From Candidatus Mcinerneyibacterium aminivorans (lineage in GTDB: Bacteria > Macinerneyibacteriota > Macinerneyibacteria > Macinerneyibacteriales > Macinerneyibacteriaceae): a stretch of DNA of 40,615 nucleotides. A program made the translations under genes and the position numbers. The notes below the pieces were generated by a model. It had not been told where the DNA came from and did no database searches. It saw nothing but the letters and a program-made list of their open reading frames with translations. The stretch covers positions 1-40,615 of the forward strand of contig VSIX01000040.1 of the NCBI GenBank assembly GCA_008086245.1. The letters are read 5' to 3'. Positions within the stretch are counted from its first letter, which is position 1; every line of letters starts with the position of its first letter. Below, in pieces: positions 22,215-30,115 of this stretch.

Positions 22215-24143
22215 TTATTTCTCTATATTCAATCTTTCCAGTGGATATGCATTCATTGCTTGAGACCATTCAATTAATTTTTCCAATCTTTCTTTTTTAT
22301 CCTGCGGTAAATTGAACGGTTTTCTTCCTCTGGCATCAAAAATTAATCCAGCTGTTCCACCGGTAACTCTAATTTTTCTTTTATTTCCTTTTCCCTCACC
22401 AATATCAAATCTTTTTGTTGGATTTATTGTTACAACTGCTTCTTCTTCTCTTTTTAAAGGTACTCTAAATATCTCACCATAATTAACTGTTTTCTTAATA
22501 GTTTTATTGTTCATAATTTCAGATATATCATAAGGAAGATTTTCATTTTTATATTTTTCTTCGAATTCTTCTCTTGCTAATGGATATTCTATAGTCACTT
22601 CCATAGCTTTTTTGCCATATCTTTTGGCATTACCTACCGGAACTATACTTGTTCCAAGATATATTAAACAGTCTCTTTCAAAAACCTGGGTAGCTGCCTT
22701 TTTATGCACCTGTGATAAAACACCCAGCTGTGGCATCATAAAAATACTATCAACTGTAAGCTGCGTAATTCCTTCCGGTAAGAAGGCATCCATTAACATG
22801 TAAGCTGCCTGATTTCTTCTTGGAGCATGGGATAAAACTCCGCCACTACCAATAATCATATCAAGATCCATCATGTTAACAAGTGTCTGGCCTGATTCCT
22901 GCTGATCAAACACATCAGAAATTGTTCTCTGCTGCTGAACACCTTTTAATCCAACAGCCAATGTTTTATGATGTTCAAAAGCAAGACGTAAAGCTTCTCT
23001 TGCAAGTCCCTGCTCAAAAATCAGACTTTTCAGAGCTTTAGGAATTGTTGTAGGTCTTATCATTTTGTTTTTTACAATATTTCTCAAATCTTTTTCCTTC
23101 ATATCAATAGGTACCCAGCGCATTACATTTTCCATACCTGCCTCTGTAAATACGTTGGAAACACTATAGCTCATTCCCAAATTTGCAGATACAGTTCTGT
23201 TAAATTTTTTGGTTATTTCTCCCTCATCATCTTCAATTTCAAAAACCGAGAAAATGTCGGTTGTTGCACCACCGATATCAACACCTACAATTGTCATATC
23301 TTTCTCTTCAGATACTGTCTGCATCATTGTTCCAACAGCACCGGGAGTAGGCATAATTGGGGCATCAGCCCAATCCATTAATTTTGGATAACCAGGAGCC
23401 TGCTGCATAACATGTTCCATAAAAAGCTCATGGATTTTTTCACTTGCAGGTCCCAGATTTTCCTGTTCAAGAGTTGGCCTAATATTGTCAACTATCTCAA
23501 TTTCCATTTTATCTTTTATTGTATCTTTTACCAAATCCCTTGCATCAACATTTCCCGCATAAATGAGAGGAAGTTTATATCCAATTCCCAGTCTTGGTCT
23601 TGGATTTGCACCGGCAATAATTTCAGCAAGTTCTGCGATATGTTTTGTTGTTCCCCCGTCTACTCCTCCAGCTAAGAGAATCATATCGGGTCTTAAATTT
23701 CTAATTATTTCAATTCTTTCATAAGGCATTCTTCCATCATTTGTTGCAATTGTATCCATTACTATCGCACCCGCTCCCAGAGCAGCTCTCTGAGCGGATT
23801 CTGCTGTCATAGATTTTACAACTCCAGCAACCATCATCTGCAAACCGCCGCCGGCAGAAGATGTGGAAACATAAATATCCATGCCCTCTTTATCACTTTT
23901 TCTTTCCTTGATCAATTTACCATTCTCATCAATAAATTTTCTTCCGGTAAGATCTTCAACTTCATCTATAGCGTTTAGTACACCTTTTGTTACATCTTCA
24001 AAAGGCGCTTCCACTGTTGTAGGAGCTTCACCTCTTTTAATTAAGCGATATTCATCTCCCTGCTTCTCTACAAGAATAGCTTTTGTTGTTGTGCTACCGC
24101 AATCAGTAGCAATAATCGTTTTTAAATTTTTTTCTTCAGCCAT
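22215..24143 (-). CDS. MutL/GlmL-family ASKHA ATPase
   Basis: A 642-residue protein of the family that includes GlmL (MutL), the accessory ATPase encoded with coenzyme-B12 glutamate mutase. Two phosphate-binding motifs of the actin/hexokinase/Hsp70 fold are visible: TDCGSTTTKA at 13-22 and VGVDIGGATTDIF around 286-298. Between them are ILLAGGVDGGTTKHIAELAE and a YKLPLIYAGNVDAR segment. It is longer than typical GlmL (about 460), by C-terminal extension. No mutase S or E subunit, B12-binding DxHxxG motif or chaperone partner is nearby, so a role in mutase reactivation is not supported by context. The TAA of the previous gene abuts its ATG, with an AAGGAG RBS. Confidence 0.82.
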   Translation of the reverse strand: MAEEKNLKTIIATDCGSTTTKAILVEKQGDEYRLIKRGEAPTTVEAPFEDVTKGVLNAIDEVEDLTGRKFIDENGKLIKERKSDKEGMDIYVSTSSAGGGLQMMVAGVVKSMTAESAQRAALGAGAIVMDTIATNDGRMPYERIEIIRNLRPDMILLAGGVDGGTTKHIAELAEIIAGANPRPRLGIGYKLPLIYAGNVDARDLVKDTIKDKMEIEIVDNIRPTLEQENLGPASEKIHELFMEHVMQQAPGYPKLMDWADAPIMPTPGAVGTMMQTVSEEKDMTIVGVDIGGATTDIFSVFEIEDDEGEITKKFNRTVSANLGMSYSVSNVFTEAGMENVMRWVPIDMKEKDLRNIVKNKMIRPTTIPKALKSLIFEQGLAREALRLAFEHHKTLAVGLKGVQQQRTISDVFDQQESGQTLVNMMDLDMIIGSGGVLSHAPRRNQAAYMLMDAFLPEGITQLTVDSIFMMPQLGVLSQVHKKAATQVFERDCLIYLGTSIVPVGNAKRYGKKAMEVTIEYPLAREEFEEKYKNENLPYDISEIMNNKTIKKTVNYGEIFRVPLKREEEAVVTINPTKRFDIGEGKGNKRKIRVTGGTAGLIFDARGRKPFNLPQDKKERLEKLIEWSQAMNAYPLERLNIEK

Positions 24144-24515
24144 TTATTTCTCCTTTCCGTTTTCACCAAACAAAGAGTCTTTTATTTTTTTTATTAACCC
24201 TTTTTTATTTTTCTTTTTCATCTCTTTTTCTTTTCTTTTTTCATTTTCAAGCTCTTCAATTTTATCAAGTAAGTATTCTACACTGCTTCTTTCTTCTAGG
24301 ATAGCAGCATATTTTTCAATTTCCAGTGAAGGAAGTACAGTATCAACAATTGGAGAAGAAAATACTAAAAATTGAGAGCCTATCCTATTTAAATATTTTG
24401 TACTTTCAAAAAATATTATTCCTGGTACCGCTAAATTATATTTAACAACCTTTTCTGCTAGATTATCAAGCAATCTTTCTCTTTCTTCTTTTGAAATATC
24501 TTCATATAAATACAT
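24144..24515 (-). CDS. small soluble protein of MutL-family operon, unknown
   Basis: Unrecognised 123-residue protein. The N-terminal 75 residues look like a compact alpha/beta domain (LAVPGIIFFESTKYLNRIG, SQFLVFSSPIVDTVLP), followed by a helix (EKYAAILEERSSVEYLLDKI) and a Lys/Glu-rich basic tail from about 90 to the end. There is no signal peptide or clear membrane helix; the tail may be a coiled coil or membrane-surface anchor. Its start overlaps the previous stop by one base (TAATG), and its stop abuts the ATG of the MutL-family gene, so translation of all three is tightly coupled, suggesting partners in one complex. Confidence 0.7.
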   Translation of the reverse strand: MYLYEDISKEERERLLDNLAEKVVKYNLAVPGIIFFESTKYLNRIGSQFLVFSSPIVDTVLPSLEIEKYAAILEERSSVEYLLDKIEELENEKRKEKEMKKKNKKGLIKKIKDSLFGENGKEK

Positions 24516-24916
24516 TATTCAACCCTGCTTTCAACAAATTCTTTTACTTCTTCCGGATCCGGAACATTAAATAAAACAACCTTTTTCTTTCTTTTAAAAA
24601 ATCGCTTTTCCTTATACGGATTTAAAATTATATTATTATTTGATTTTTTTACCTTTTTAAAGTAATCCCATTTATATCTTTTGTTATTTACAACATTTGA
24701 AACCTGAACTCCAGTTTCATCAAGCTTGTATTCAATGGGAAGATAAAATTTCAGGGATGGATAGACAATTAATATTAACGCAAGAACTGTAAATATAACA
24801 CTTTTTTCAATAAAAATCAAAATCCCAAAAACAGCCATAATTACACAAAGAATTAATATACCTCTTACTGGTTTTTTTTTAAAAAAATGAACTTTCCACT
24901 TATATTCTTTCTTCAT
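24515..24916 (-). CDS. two-helix membrane protein, possible bacterial PH-like domain
   Basis: A 133-residue protein opening the MutL-family operon. A basic N-terminus is followed by two hydrophobic helices (about 18-36 and 40-57), then a soluble domain with short strands: EYKLDETGVQVSNVV, KRYKWDYFKKVKKS, NNNIILNPYKEK, KKKVVLFNVPDPEEVKEFVE. This layout is like small bacterial PH-domain membrane proteins. It would anchor the operon's products at the inner membrane if they form a complex. No good Shine-Dalgarno lies before the ATG. Family assignment is tentative. Confidence 0.6.
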   Translation of the reverse strand: MKKEYKWKVHFFKKKPVRGILILCVIMAVFGILIFIEKSVIFTVLALILIVYPSLKFYLPIEYKLDETGVQVSNVVNNKRYKWDYFKKVKKSNNNIILNPYKEKRFFKRKKKVVLFNVPDPEEVKEFVESRVE

Positions 24917-24927
24917 TTCTATATAAG

Positions 24928-24954
24928 ATTTAACACATTATTTGAAAATGTCAA
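24928..24954 (-). promoter_or_regulatory. candidate promoter of MutL-family operon
   Basis: On the minus strand a perfect TTGACA (24954-24949) and TTAAAT (24933-24928) are separated by 15 bases, just short of optimal. It lies between tRNA-Met and the first gene of the operon. Read-through from the tRNA and ribosomal genes is an alternative. Confidence 0.35.
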
Positions 24955-24978
24955 TAATTTTCTAACTGTACTGTGAAG

Positions 24979-25052
24979 TAGCGGGGCTGAGATTCGAACT
25001 CAGAACCTCGCGGGTATGAACCGCACGCTCTAGCCAACTGAGCTACCCCGCC
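24979..25052 (-). tRNA. tRNA-Met (anticodon CAT, elongator type)
   Basis: Cloverleaf with acceptor GGCGGGG/CCCCGCT (first pair G-U), D arm GCTC..GAGC, anticodon stem TGCGG/CCGCG with loop TTCATAC giving CAT, and T arm CTGAG TTCGAAT CTCAG. It lacks the initiator features of the neighbouring tRNA. A CAT anticodon could also belong to tRNA-Ile2 with lysidine; base-modification determinants were not resolved. CCA is not encoded. Confidence 0.9.
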
Positions 25053-25070
25053 AAAATAAACAAAAAAAAA

Positions 25071-25143
25071 TTGCGGGAGTAGGATTCGAACCTACAACCT
25101 CCGGGTTATGAGCCCGACGAGCTTCCAACTGCTCCATCCCGCG
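25071..25143 (-). tRNA. initiator tRNA-fMet (anticodon CAT)
   Basis: Begins CGCGGGA and ends TCCCGCA plus discriminator A, so position 1 is an unpaired C opposite A72, the hallmark of bacterial initiator tRNA. The anticodon stem carries the GGG/CCC pairs (TCGGG CTCATAA CCCGG), the second hallmark. It lies 18 bases upstream of the tRNA-Met, downstream of the ribosomal supercluster. CCA is not encoded. Confidence 0.95.
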
Positions 25144-25154
25144 TCATCGGTTTG

Positions 25155-25457
25155 TTATTCTAATATTTTTTTTCCTTTTGTCAATGATTTTTTTAATTTA
25201 ATTATTCTTTCATTTTTCCTTTTGTACCCAAATTTGAATCTTATTTCTTTTTCCTTTAAAAAATCATAATTTTCAGCTAATTCCAGCCTCTTCTCTAAAT
25301 ATTTATTTTTTTCCTGCAAATCCTGCTTTTGTTTGATTAATGTGTTATAATAATTTTTTATTTTCCATATATTAAAAAGAACTTTGCTTCCCCGTAATAC
25401 CCAAATTGCTAAAATAACAATAAGTATGATCAGGAAAATATTCTTTTTATTACTCAT
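25155..25457 (-). CDS. DivIC/FtsB-like septum-formation protein
   Basis: A 100-residue bitopic membrane protein: short basic N-terminus, one membrane helix (about 7-22, IFLIILIVILAIWVL), then a coiled coil (about 30-60, rich in Lys/Gln/Glu) and a C-terminal EKEIRFKFGYKRKNERII segment like the conserved end of DivIC/FtsB proteins, which act in the division complex. The ATG at 25457 is preceded by CGGAGG lying inside the end of rplQ; the two genes overlap by 8 bases (ATGAGTAA). Coupling a division gene to the alpha operon is unusual. The family is inferred from size and layout. Confidence 0.65.
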   Translation of the reverse strand: MSNKKNIFLIILIVILAIWVLRGSKVLFNIWKIKNYYNTLIKQKQDLQEKNKYLEKRLELAENYDFLKEKEIRFKFGYKRKNERIIKLKKSLTKGKKILE

Positions 25458-25824
25458 TATCCTCCGCCACTCTATCAACAAATTCAACAATAGCCATAGG
25501 AGTTCCATCTCCTCTTCTAATTCTGGTTTTATACATTCTTAAGTAGCCACCCTCTCTTTGGCTGCAGCGTGGTGCTATCTCATTAAACAGCTTATATACA
25601 GCATCATCTTCCATAACCTTTTTTCTTGCCAATCTTCTTGATTTAAGAGAATCTTCTTTCCCCAGTTTGACAAGTTTTTCAACATAAGGTTTAATTTCTC
25701 TAGCCCTTGTTTCGGTTGTTTCTATTCTTTCATGTTTAATCAGTGATGTTGCTAAACTTTTTAAAAGTGCAATTTTTGAAGAAGTATTTCTTCCCATTCT
25801 TTTAGTTTTCATACGATGGCGCAT
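25450..25824 (-). CDS. rplQ: 50S ribosomal protein L17
   Basis: A 124-residue large-subunit protein. It shows the family N-terminus MRHRMKTKRMGRNTSSKIAL, RIETTETRAREIKPYVEKLV and the closing TRIRRGDGTPMAIVEFVD. It follows rpoA as in most bacterial alpha operons, with GAGGTG as RBS. Its last 8 bases overlap the DivIC/FtsB-like gene. Confidence 0.97.
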   Translation of the reverse strand: MRHRMKTKRMGRNTSSKIALLKSLATSLIKHERIETTETRAREIKPYVEKLVKLGKEDSLKSRRLARKKVMEDDAVYKLFNEIAPRCSQREGGYLRMYKTRIRRGDGTPMAIVEFVDRVAEDNE

Positions 25825-25876
25825 TAGTAATCACCTCACATATCTATTATATAAAAATTGTTACAATTTACAAACC

Positions 25877-26845
25877 CTACTCTTCTAATATATCATCTAC
25901 ATCCATGCCAAGAGATAGATTTAATTCAGTTAAGATATCCTTAATCTCCTGTAATGATTTTTTCCCAAAATTTCTATAGGAAAGCATTTCCTGTTCCGTT
26001 TTTTGTACAAGATCTCCAATTGTTTCAATATTTGCATTTTTTAAACAATTTGAGGATCTTACAGACATTTCCAGTTCCTCTACACTTCTATTTAGAAGAT
26101 TTTTCAATTCTTTATTTTTTTCTTCTTCCTCTTTTTCCGGATATTCCATTTTTTCTTTACTTTCTTCCAGTATTTTTAAATAATCCTGAAGTATGCTAAC
26201 TGCTCTTTTTAGAGCAACTTCTGGAGTAATACTGCCGTCTGTTTCGATCTCCATGATCAATTTATCATAATCTACAGATTTCCCCACTAAGGCCTGTTCA
26301 ACATCATATTTAACATTCACAATAGGTGTATAAACAGTATCTGCAGCAATAAAATCAACCGGCAAATCTTCATATTCATGCTCTTCAGCTAATTTATAAC
26401 CATTTCCATGATCAAAAAACAAATCTATTTCCAATTCGCCGCCTTCACTTAATTCACATATATACTTATCTTCACTCATTATTTCAATTTCAGAATCAAG
26501 ACCATCAAAATCTTCTCCATGTACCTGATATGGTCCTTTTACAGAATAAGAAATTCTCTTTAATCCTTCCCCATCATATTTTATGCGCATATCTTTCAAA
26601 TTCATTATTATATCCAGCACATCTTCTTTAACATTATCTATAGAAGCAAATTCATGAGCTACTCCATCTATTCTTACTCCAACTAAACCTGCTCCCTGTA
26701 TATATGATAAAAGAATTCTTCGTAAAGTATTACCAATAGTTATTCCAAACCCCTTTTCAAAAGGTTCAGCAGAAAATTTACCGTAACTATCGGTTTGTTC
26801 TTCCCATTCTAATTTCTCCGGAGCTTCAAGCCTAATCCATTTCAT
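25877..26845 (-). CDS. rpoA: RNA polymerase alpha subunit
   Basis: A 322-residue subunit that nucleates core RNA polymerase assembly. The N-terminal dimerisation domain carries [20 protein letters not shown] and [17 protein letters not shown]. The C-terminal domain for UP elements and activators carries [18 protein letters not shown] and [16 protein letters not shown] Glu/Lys-rich linker (about 230-245) joins them. It lies between rpsD and rplQ in conserved order. Confidence 0.98.
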   Translation of the reverse strand: MKWIRLEAPEKLEWEEQTDSYGKFSAEPFEKGFGITIGNTLRRILLSYIQGAGLVGVRIDGVAHEFASIDNVKEDVLDIIMNLKDMRIKYDGEGLKRISYSVKGPYQVHGEDFDGLDSEIEIMSEDKYICELSEGGELEIDLFFDHGNGYKLAEEHEYEDLPVDFIAADTVYTPIVNVKYDVEQALVGKSVDYDKLIMEIETDGSITPEVALKRAVSILQDYLKILEESKEKMEYPEKEEEEKNKELKNLLNRSVEELEMSVRSSNCLKNANIETIGDLVQKTEQEMLSYRNFGKKSLQEIKDILTELNLSLGMDVDDILEE

Positions 26846-26875
26846 TAATAAACTCCTCCATTCTTTAAATTTATA

Positions 26876-27508
26876 TTATTTTGAATAATATTCAACTACT
26901 AGGTTTTCCTTAATATTTTGAGGCATATCTTCTCTTTCAGGCAATCTCTTTACAATGCCTTTAAATTTATCAGGATCAACTTCCAGCCATTCAACAATTG
27001 GATTTTGCTTTGCAACTTCCATCGCTACTTTAAATATTTTTTTATCCCTTTTGTTCTCTTTTATTTCTATTTCATCACCCTCATCCACGATGAATGATGG
27101 AATCCTTACACTTTTTCCATTAACTGAAAAGTGACTGTGAGTAACTAATTGTCTGGCAGCTTTTCTTGAAGGAGCAAAATTTAATCTAAATACTATATTA
27201 TCCAATCTTCTTTCCAGAAACTGCAATAACATTAAGCCTGTCATACCTTTAGTCTGATCAGCTTTCTTATAATAATTTCTAAACTGCTGCTCCATTAGAT
27301 TATACATTCTTTTTACTTTTTGTTTTTCGCGAAGGTGCAATCCAAAATCACTTTGTTTTTTTCTTAAGTTTGACTTACCGTGTTCTCCAGGTGGATAAGG
27401 TCTTCTATCAAATGAACATTTCTCAGTATGACACCTATCACCTTTTAAAAATAATTTTTCGCCTTCTCTTCTGCAAATCTTGCAAACTGGTCCTGTATGC
27501 TTTGCCAT
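26876..27508 (-). CDS. rpsD: 30S ribosomal protein S4, zinc-binding (C+) form
   Basis: A 210-residue primary 16S rRNA binder. Near the N-terminus CKICRREGEKLFLKGDRC and a following KCSFDRR supply four cysteines, the zinc-binding C+ form. The S4 RNA-binding domain follows (RRLDNIVFRLNFAPSRKAAR, LVTHSHFSVNGK). S4 is the usual translational repressor of the alpha operon in other bacteria; no pseudoknot was modelled here. Confidence 0.97.
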   Translation of the reverse strand: MAKHTGPVCKICRREGEKLFLKGDRCHTEKCSFDRRPYPPGEHGKSNLRKKQSDFGLHLREKQKVKRMYNLMEQQFRNYYKKADQTKGMTGLMLLQFLERRLDNIVFRLNFAPSRKAARQLVTHSHFSVNGKSVRIPSFIVDEGDEIEIKENKRDKKIFKVAMEVAKQNPIVEWLEVDPDKFKGIVKRLPEREDMPQNIKENLVVEYYSK

Positions 27509-27530
27509 TTTTACTATCCTCCTTTGTCAA

Positions 27531-27917
27531 TCAATTTTGTTTTTTAGTTTTGCAACCATTATAAGGTCTTGGAGTTTCGTCTTTTATCCCTACCAGCTTT
27601 ATGCTTGAATTTTTAAAAGTTCTTATTGCTGGTTCTCTACCGGGACCGGGACCTTTATAGGTAATCTCCATGGATTTAACACCGATTTCTTCCATGAATT
27701 CCACACATTGTTCAGCAGCCAGTCTTGCTGCAAATGGTGTTGACTTTTTGGAGCCTCTGTAACCCTGAGACCCTCCACTTTCCCATGTTAAAACATTTCC
27801 TTCTTTATCGATTATTGTCAATAATGTATTATTAAAAGTTGCTTTAATTCTTGCATATGCAAAATCAACTCGACTTCTTAACCTTTTCTTTCTTGCTCTG
27901 CTTATTCCTCTAGCCAA
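27531..27917 (-). CDS. rpsK: 30S ribosomal protein S11
   Basis: A 128-residue platform protein with IKATFNNTLLTIIDKEGNV, SGGSQGYRGSKKSTPFAA and the C-terminal KLVGIKDETPRPYNGCK signature. It lies between rpsM and rpsD with an AGGAGG-type RBS. Confidence 0.97.
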   Translation of the reverse strand: MARGISRARKKRLRSRVDFAYARIKATFNNTLLTIIDKEGNVLTWESGGSQGYRGSKKSTPFAARLAAEQCVEFMEEIGVKSMEITYKGPGPGREPAIRTFKNSSIKLVGIKDETPRPYNGCKTKKQN

Positions 27918-27939
27918 AACAATACCTCCTGTTTTTTAT

Positions 27940-28284
27940 CTACTTTCTTTTCTTTCTGGTTCTTGCATTAGTTCTAGTTCTTTGCCCTCTTACCGGAAGA
28001 CCTTTCAAATGTCTTCTACCTCTATAACATCCTATTTCGATAAGACGTTTTATGTCTTTTTGGGTTTCTGCTCTGAGAGCTCCCTCTACAGTATAGTTGT
28101 TTTCTATTTCATCTCTTAAATCTCTTATTTCCTTATCATCCAGGTCTTTTACCTTTTTATTTTTATCAATTTTTACGCTATCTAAAATATCATTAGAGCT
28201 GGATCTTCCTATACCATAAATATAAGTTAGTCCAATCTCGATTCTTTTATTTTTTGGCAAATCTACTCCTGCTATTCTAGCCAT
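27940..28284 (-). CDS. rpsM: 30S ribosomal protein S13
   Basis: A 114-residue head protein contacting tRNA. It starts [20 protein letters not shown] and ends with [20 protein letters not shown] and a short basic tail, slightly shorter than usual (118-125). It follows rpmJ in the alpha operon. Confidence 0.97.
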   Translation of the reverse strand: MARIAGVDLPKNKRIEIGLTYIYGIGRSSSNDILDSVKIDKNKKVKDLDDKEIRDLRDEIENNYTVEGALRAETQKDIKRLIEIGCYRGRRHLKGLPVRGQRTRTNARTRKKRK

Positions 28285-28307
28285 ATGAATCCTCCTTTAT
28301 ATTATTT

Positions 28308-28421
28308 TTAACCCTGTCTTTGTTTATGTTTGGGATTTTCACATATAACCATTACTCGTCCCTTTCTTTTTATTATTTTACATTTATCACATATTTTCTT
28401 CACAGATGAGCGTACTTTCAT
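28308..28421 (-). CDS. rpmJ: 50S ribosomal protein L36, zinc-binding form
   Basis: A 37-codon gene: [20 protein letters not shown], then [17 protein letters not shown] and stop. Cys11, Cys14, Cys27 and His32 form the zinc site of the C+ type L36. GAGGAGG lies 5 bases before the ATG. It is first gene after an internal promoter and precedes rpsM in standard order. Confidence 0.97.
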   Translation of the reverse strand: MKVRSSVKKICDKCKIIKRKGRVMVICENPKHKQRQG

Positions 28422-28447
28422 TTTTACCTCCTCTTTTCTGGAACTGA

Positions 28448-28476
28448 ATTGTATAGCAACGCTTTAAAATTGTCAA
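28448..28476 (-). promoter_or_regulatory. internal promoter before rpmJ (alpha operon)
   Basis: On the minus strand TTGACA (28476-28471), a 17-base spacer and TACAAT (28453-28448) lie in the 62-bp gap after infA, about 27 bases before the rpmJ ATG. Eleven of twelve box positions match consensus, so rpmJ-rpsM-rpsK-rpsD-rpoA-rplQ can be transcribed separately from the upstream ribosomal genes. Confidence 0.68.
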
Positions 28477-28483
28477 TATCTTT

Positions 28484-28741
28484 TTACTTATACCTATATA
28501 CTATTCTACCCTTTTTTGGGTCATAAGGCGTAATTTCAACTTTCACCTCATCACCTGGCAAAACCCGGATATTATACATCCTCATTTTACCCGAAACATG
28601 GCACTTAATTATCGCACCATTTTCAAGTTTTACCTTAAACATTACATTTGGTAATTGCTCAACAACTTTACCCTTAACTGTAAAGACATTACCATCTTTT
28701 TTTTCCTGTTTTTCATTTTCATTATTGTTATTTTCTGGCAT
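28484..28741 (-). CDS. infA: translation initiation factor IF-1, N-terminally extended
   Basis: An 85-residue OB-fold protein that occupies the ribosomal A site during initiation. The core [40 protein letters not shown] and [15 protein letters not shown] is standard. It has about 13 additional Asn/Glu/Lys residues at the N-terminus ([12 protein letters not shown]) compared with the usual 72. The ATG at 28741 is preferred over 28753 because GAGGGGG lies just upstream of it. It overlaps the end of map by 14 bases. Confidence 0.95.
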   Translation of the reverse strand: MPENNNNENEKQEKKDGNVFTVKGKVVEQLPNVMFKVKLENGAIIKCHVSGKMRMYNIRVLPGDEVKVEITPYDPKKGRIVYRYK

Positions 28742-29489
28742 AATCCCCCTCATTAATTTCTGTTAAAACTTCAGGTCCTTCTTTAGAAATAAAAATTGTA
28801 TTTTCAAAATGAGCTGCATTTTTACCATCAACTGTAACCGCTGTCCAATGATCATCCAGTATTTGAACCTCATATGAACCGGCTACAACCATTGGTTCTA
28901 TAGCCAAACACATCCCTTTTTCTATTAATGGTCCTTTATTTTTTTCTCCATAATTAGGAATAGCTGGTTCTAAATGCATTTTTCTTCCGATACCGTGACC
29001 TACAAATTCTCTTACAACATTAAATCCATTTTCTTCAACATATTTCTGTATTACATAACCAATGTCACCAATTCGATTACCCGGAACTGCTTCTTTGATT
29101 CCAATATCAAGAGCCTTTCTTGTAACATTAACCAGCCTTCTATTTTCAAAAGAAGTACTGCCAACAATAAAAGTCCTTGCAGCATCCGCATAATGTTCTT
29201 TTTTAAAGGCGCCTACATCTATACTAACAAGATCTCCCTTCTTGAGTTTTTTATCTTCTGAGGGTATTCCATGAATAATCTCATCATTTATGGAAACACA
29301 TAAAGTTGAAGGAAAACCTCTATACCCTTTAAAAGCAGGTTCAGCATCTCTTTCCTTTATATAATTTTCAGCCCATAGATCAAGTTCATTTGTTGAAACA
29401 CCTTCTTTAATGAGATTTTTAATATCTACAAACAGATCAGAAATTATCCTATTCACTTCTCTCATTAATTTATATTTTGGTTTCTTCAA
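28728..29489 (-). CDS. map: methionine aminopeptidase type I
   Basis: Removes the initiator Met from nascent proteins. In 253 residues the metal ligands are visible: Asp in SIDVGAF, Asp in HYADAARTF, His in [16 protein letters not shown], Glu in CLAIEPM and Glu in AHFENTIFI. There is no N-terminal zinc-finger extension. Its start overlaps the end of adk by 20 bases and its end overlaps infA, typical of this spc-operon segment. Confidence 0.96.
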   Translation of the reverse strand: MKKPKYKLMREVNRIISDLFVDIKNLIKEGVSTNELDLWAENYIKERDAEPAFKGYRGFPSTLCVSINDEIIHGIPSEDKKLKKGDLVSIDVGAFKKEHYADAARTFIVGSTSFENRRLVNVTRKALDIGIKEAVPGNRIGDIGYVIQKYVEENGFNVVREFVGHGIGRKMHLEPAIPNYGEKNKGPLIEKGMCLAIEPMVVAGSYEVQILDDHWTAVTVDGKNAAHFENTIFISKEGPEVLTEINEGDYARK

Positions 29490-30114
29490 GACCTATCCTT
29501 TCTAACACCTGTTCAAAAACCTTATCTATTTCTTTAGAAGCATCAATATGTATCAAACTACCTTTCTCTTCATAGTGTTTTACAAGTGGATGGGTATTTT
29601 TATTATATACCGCTAATCTCTTTTTTATTGCTTCAGGTGTATCATCTTTTCTTTTGATAAGTTCCTTTTCACATTTATCACAAATATTATCATTTTGGGG
29701 TGGATTATATTTCAAATTATAAAATTTTTCACATTGCGGGCAGTATAATCTATTGCTTAATCTCTCAACGATTTCATTTTCCTCTAAATCAAAATACAGT
29801 ACATAATCTACTGAAAAATCTTCCTCTAAGTACTCAGCCTGAGTTAAATTCCTTGGAAATCCATCAAGTACTATTCCCTTTTTATTATTCAAACTTTTAA
29901 GCCATTTTTTTATTATTTTTGTAACAATTTCATCGGGTGCAAGTTCGCCCTTATTAACATAGCTTTCAACTTCTTTCCCAAGATCTGTATTTTTCTGTAT
30001 TTCCTGTCTTAGTACCTCACCAGTTGAAATATGATTATAATCATATCTTTTTTTCAATAGTTCCGCCTGAGTACCTTTTCCGGCACCAGGAGGACCTAAA
30101 AAAACAAGCCTCAT
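29470..30114 (-). CDS. adk: adenylate kinase with zinc-type lid
   Basis: Interconverts ATP + AMP and 2 ADP. The 214 residues contain the P-loop GPPGAGKGT (7-15), DGFPRNLTQAEYLE and a long lid holding CPQC and CDKC, the four-cysteine zinc-binding variant. ATG 30114 is chosen because AAGGAGA lies upstream within the end of secY; a longer frame has no RBS. It begins one base after the secY stop. Confidence 0.96.
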   Translation of the reverse strand: MRLVFLGPPGAGKGTQAELLKKRYDYNHISTGEVLRQEIQKNTDLGKEVESYVNKGELAPDEIVTKIIKKWLKSLNNKKGIVLDGFPRNLTQAEYLEEDFSVDYVLYFDLEENEIVERLSNRLYCPQCEKFYNLKYNPPQNDNICDKCEKELIKRKDDTPEAIKKRLAVYNKNTHPLVKHYEEKGSLIHIDASKEIDKVFEQVLERIGLEETKI

Positions 30115-30115
30115 T

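Noticed and set aside
22215-24143. Glutamate or ornithine mutase locus
   Set aside because: Only the accessory ATPase family is present; no cobalamin-binding DxHxxG subunit or catalytic subunit is found in the neighbouring genes.
23881-24375. 164-codon plus-strand open frame opposite the MutL-family gene
   Set aside because: It spans the start of the ATPase gene and the end of its neighbour in antisense, is almost only Ser/Phe/Ile, and has no RBS; both minus-strand genes are clearly real.
24979-25052. tRNA-Ile2 (CAT read as lysidine-modified CAU)
   Set aside because: Not excluded by the anticodon, but the body resembles elongator tRNA-Met and no other candidate is in the window, so tRNA-Met is the preferred call.
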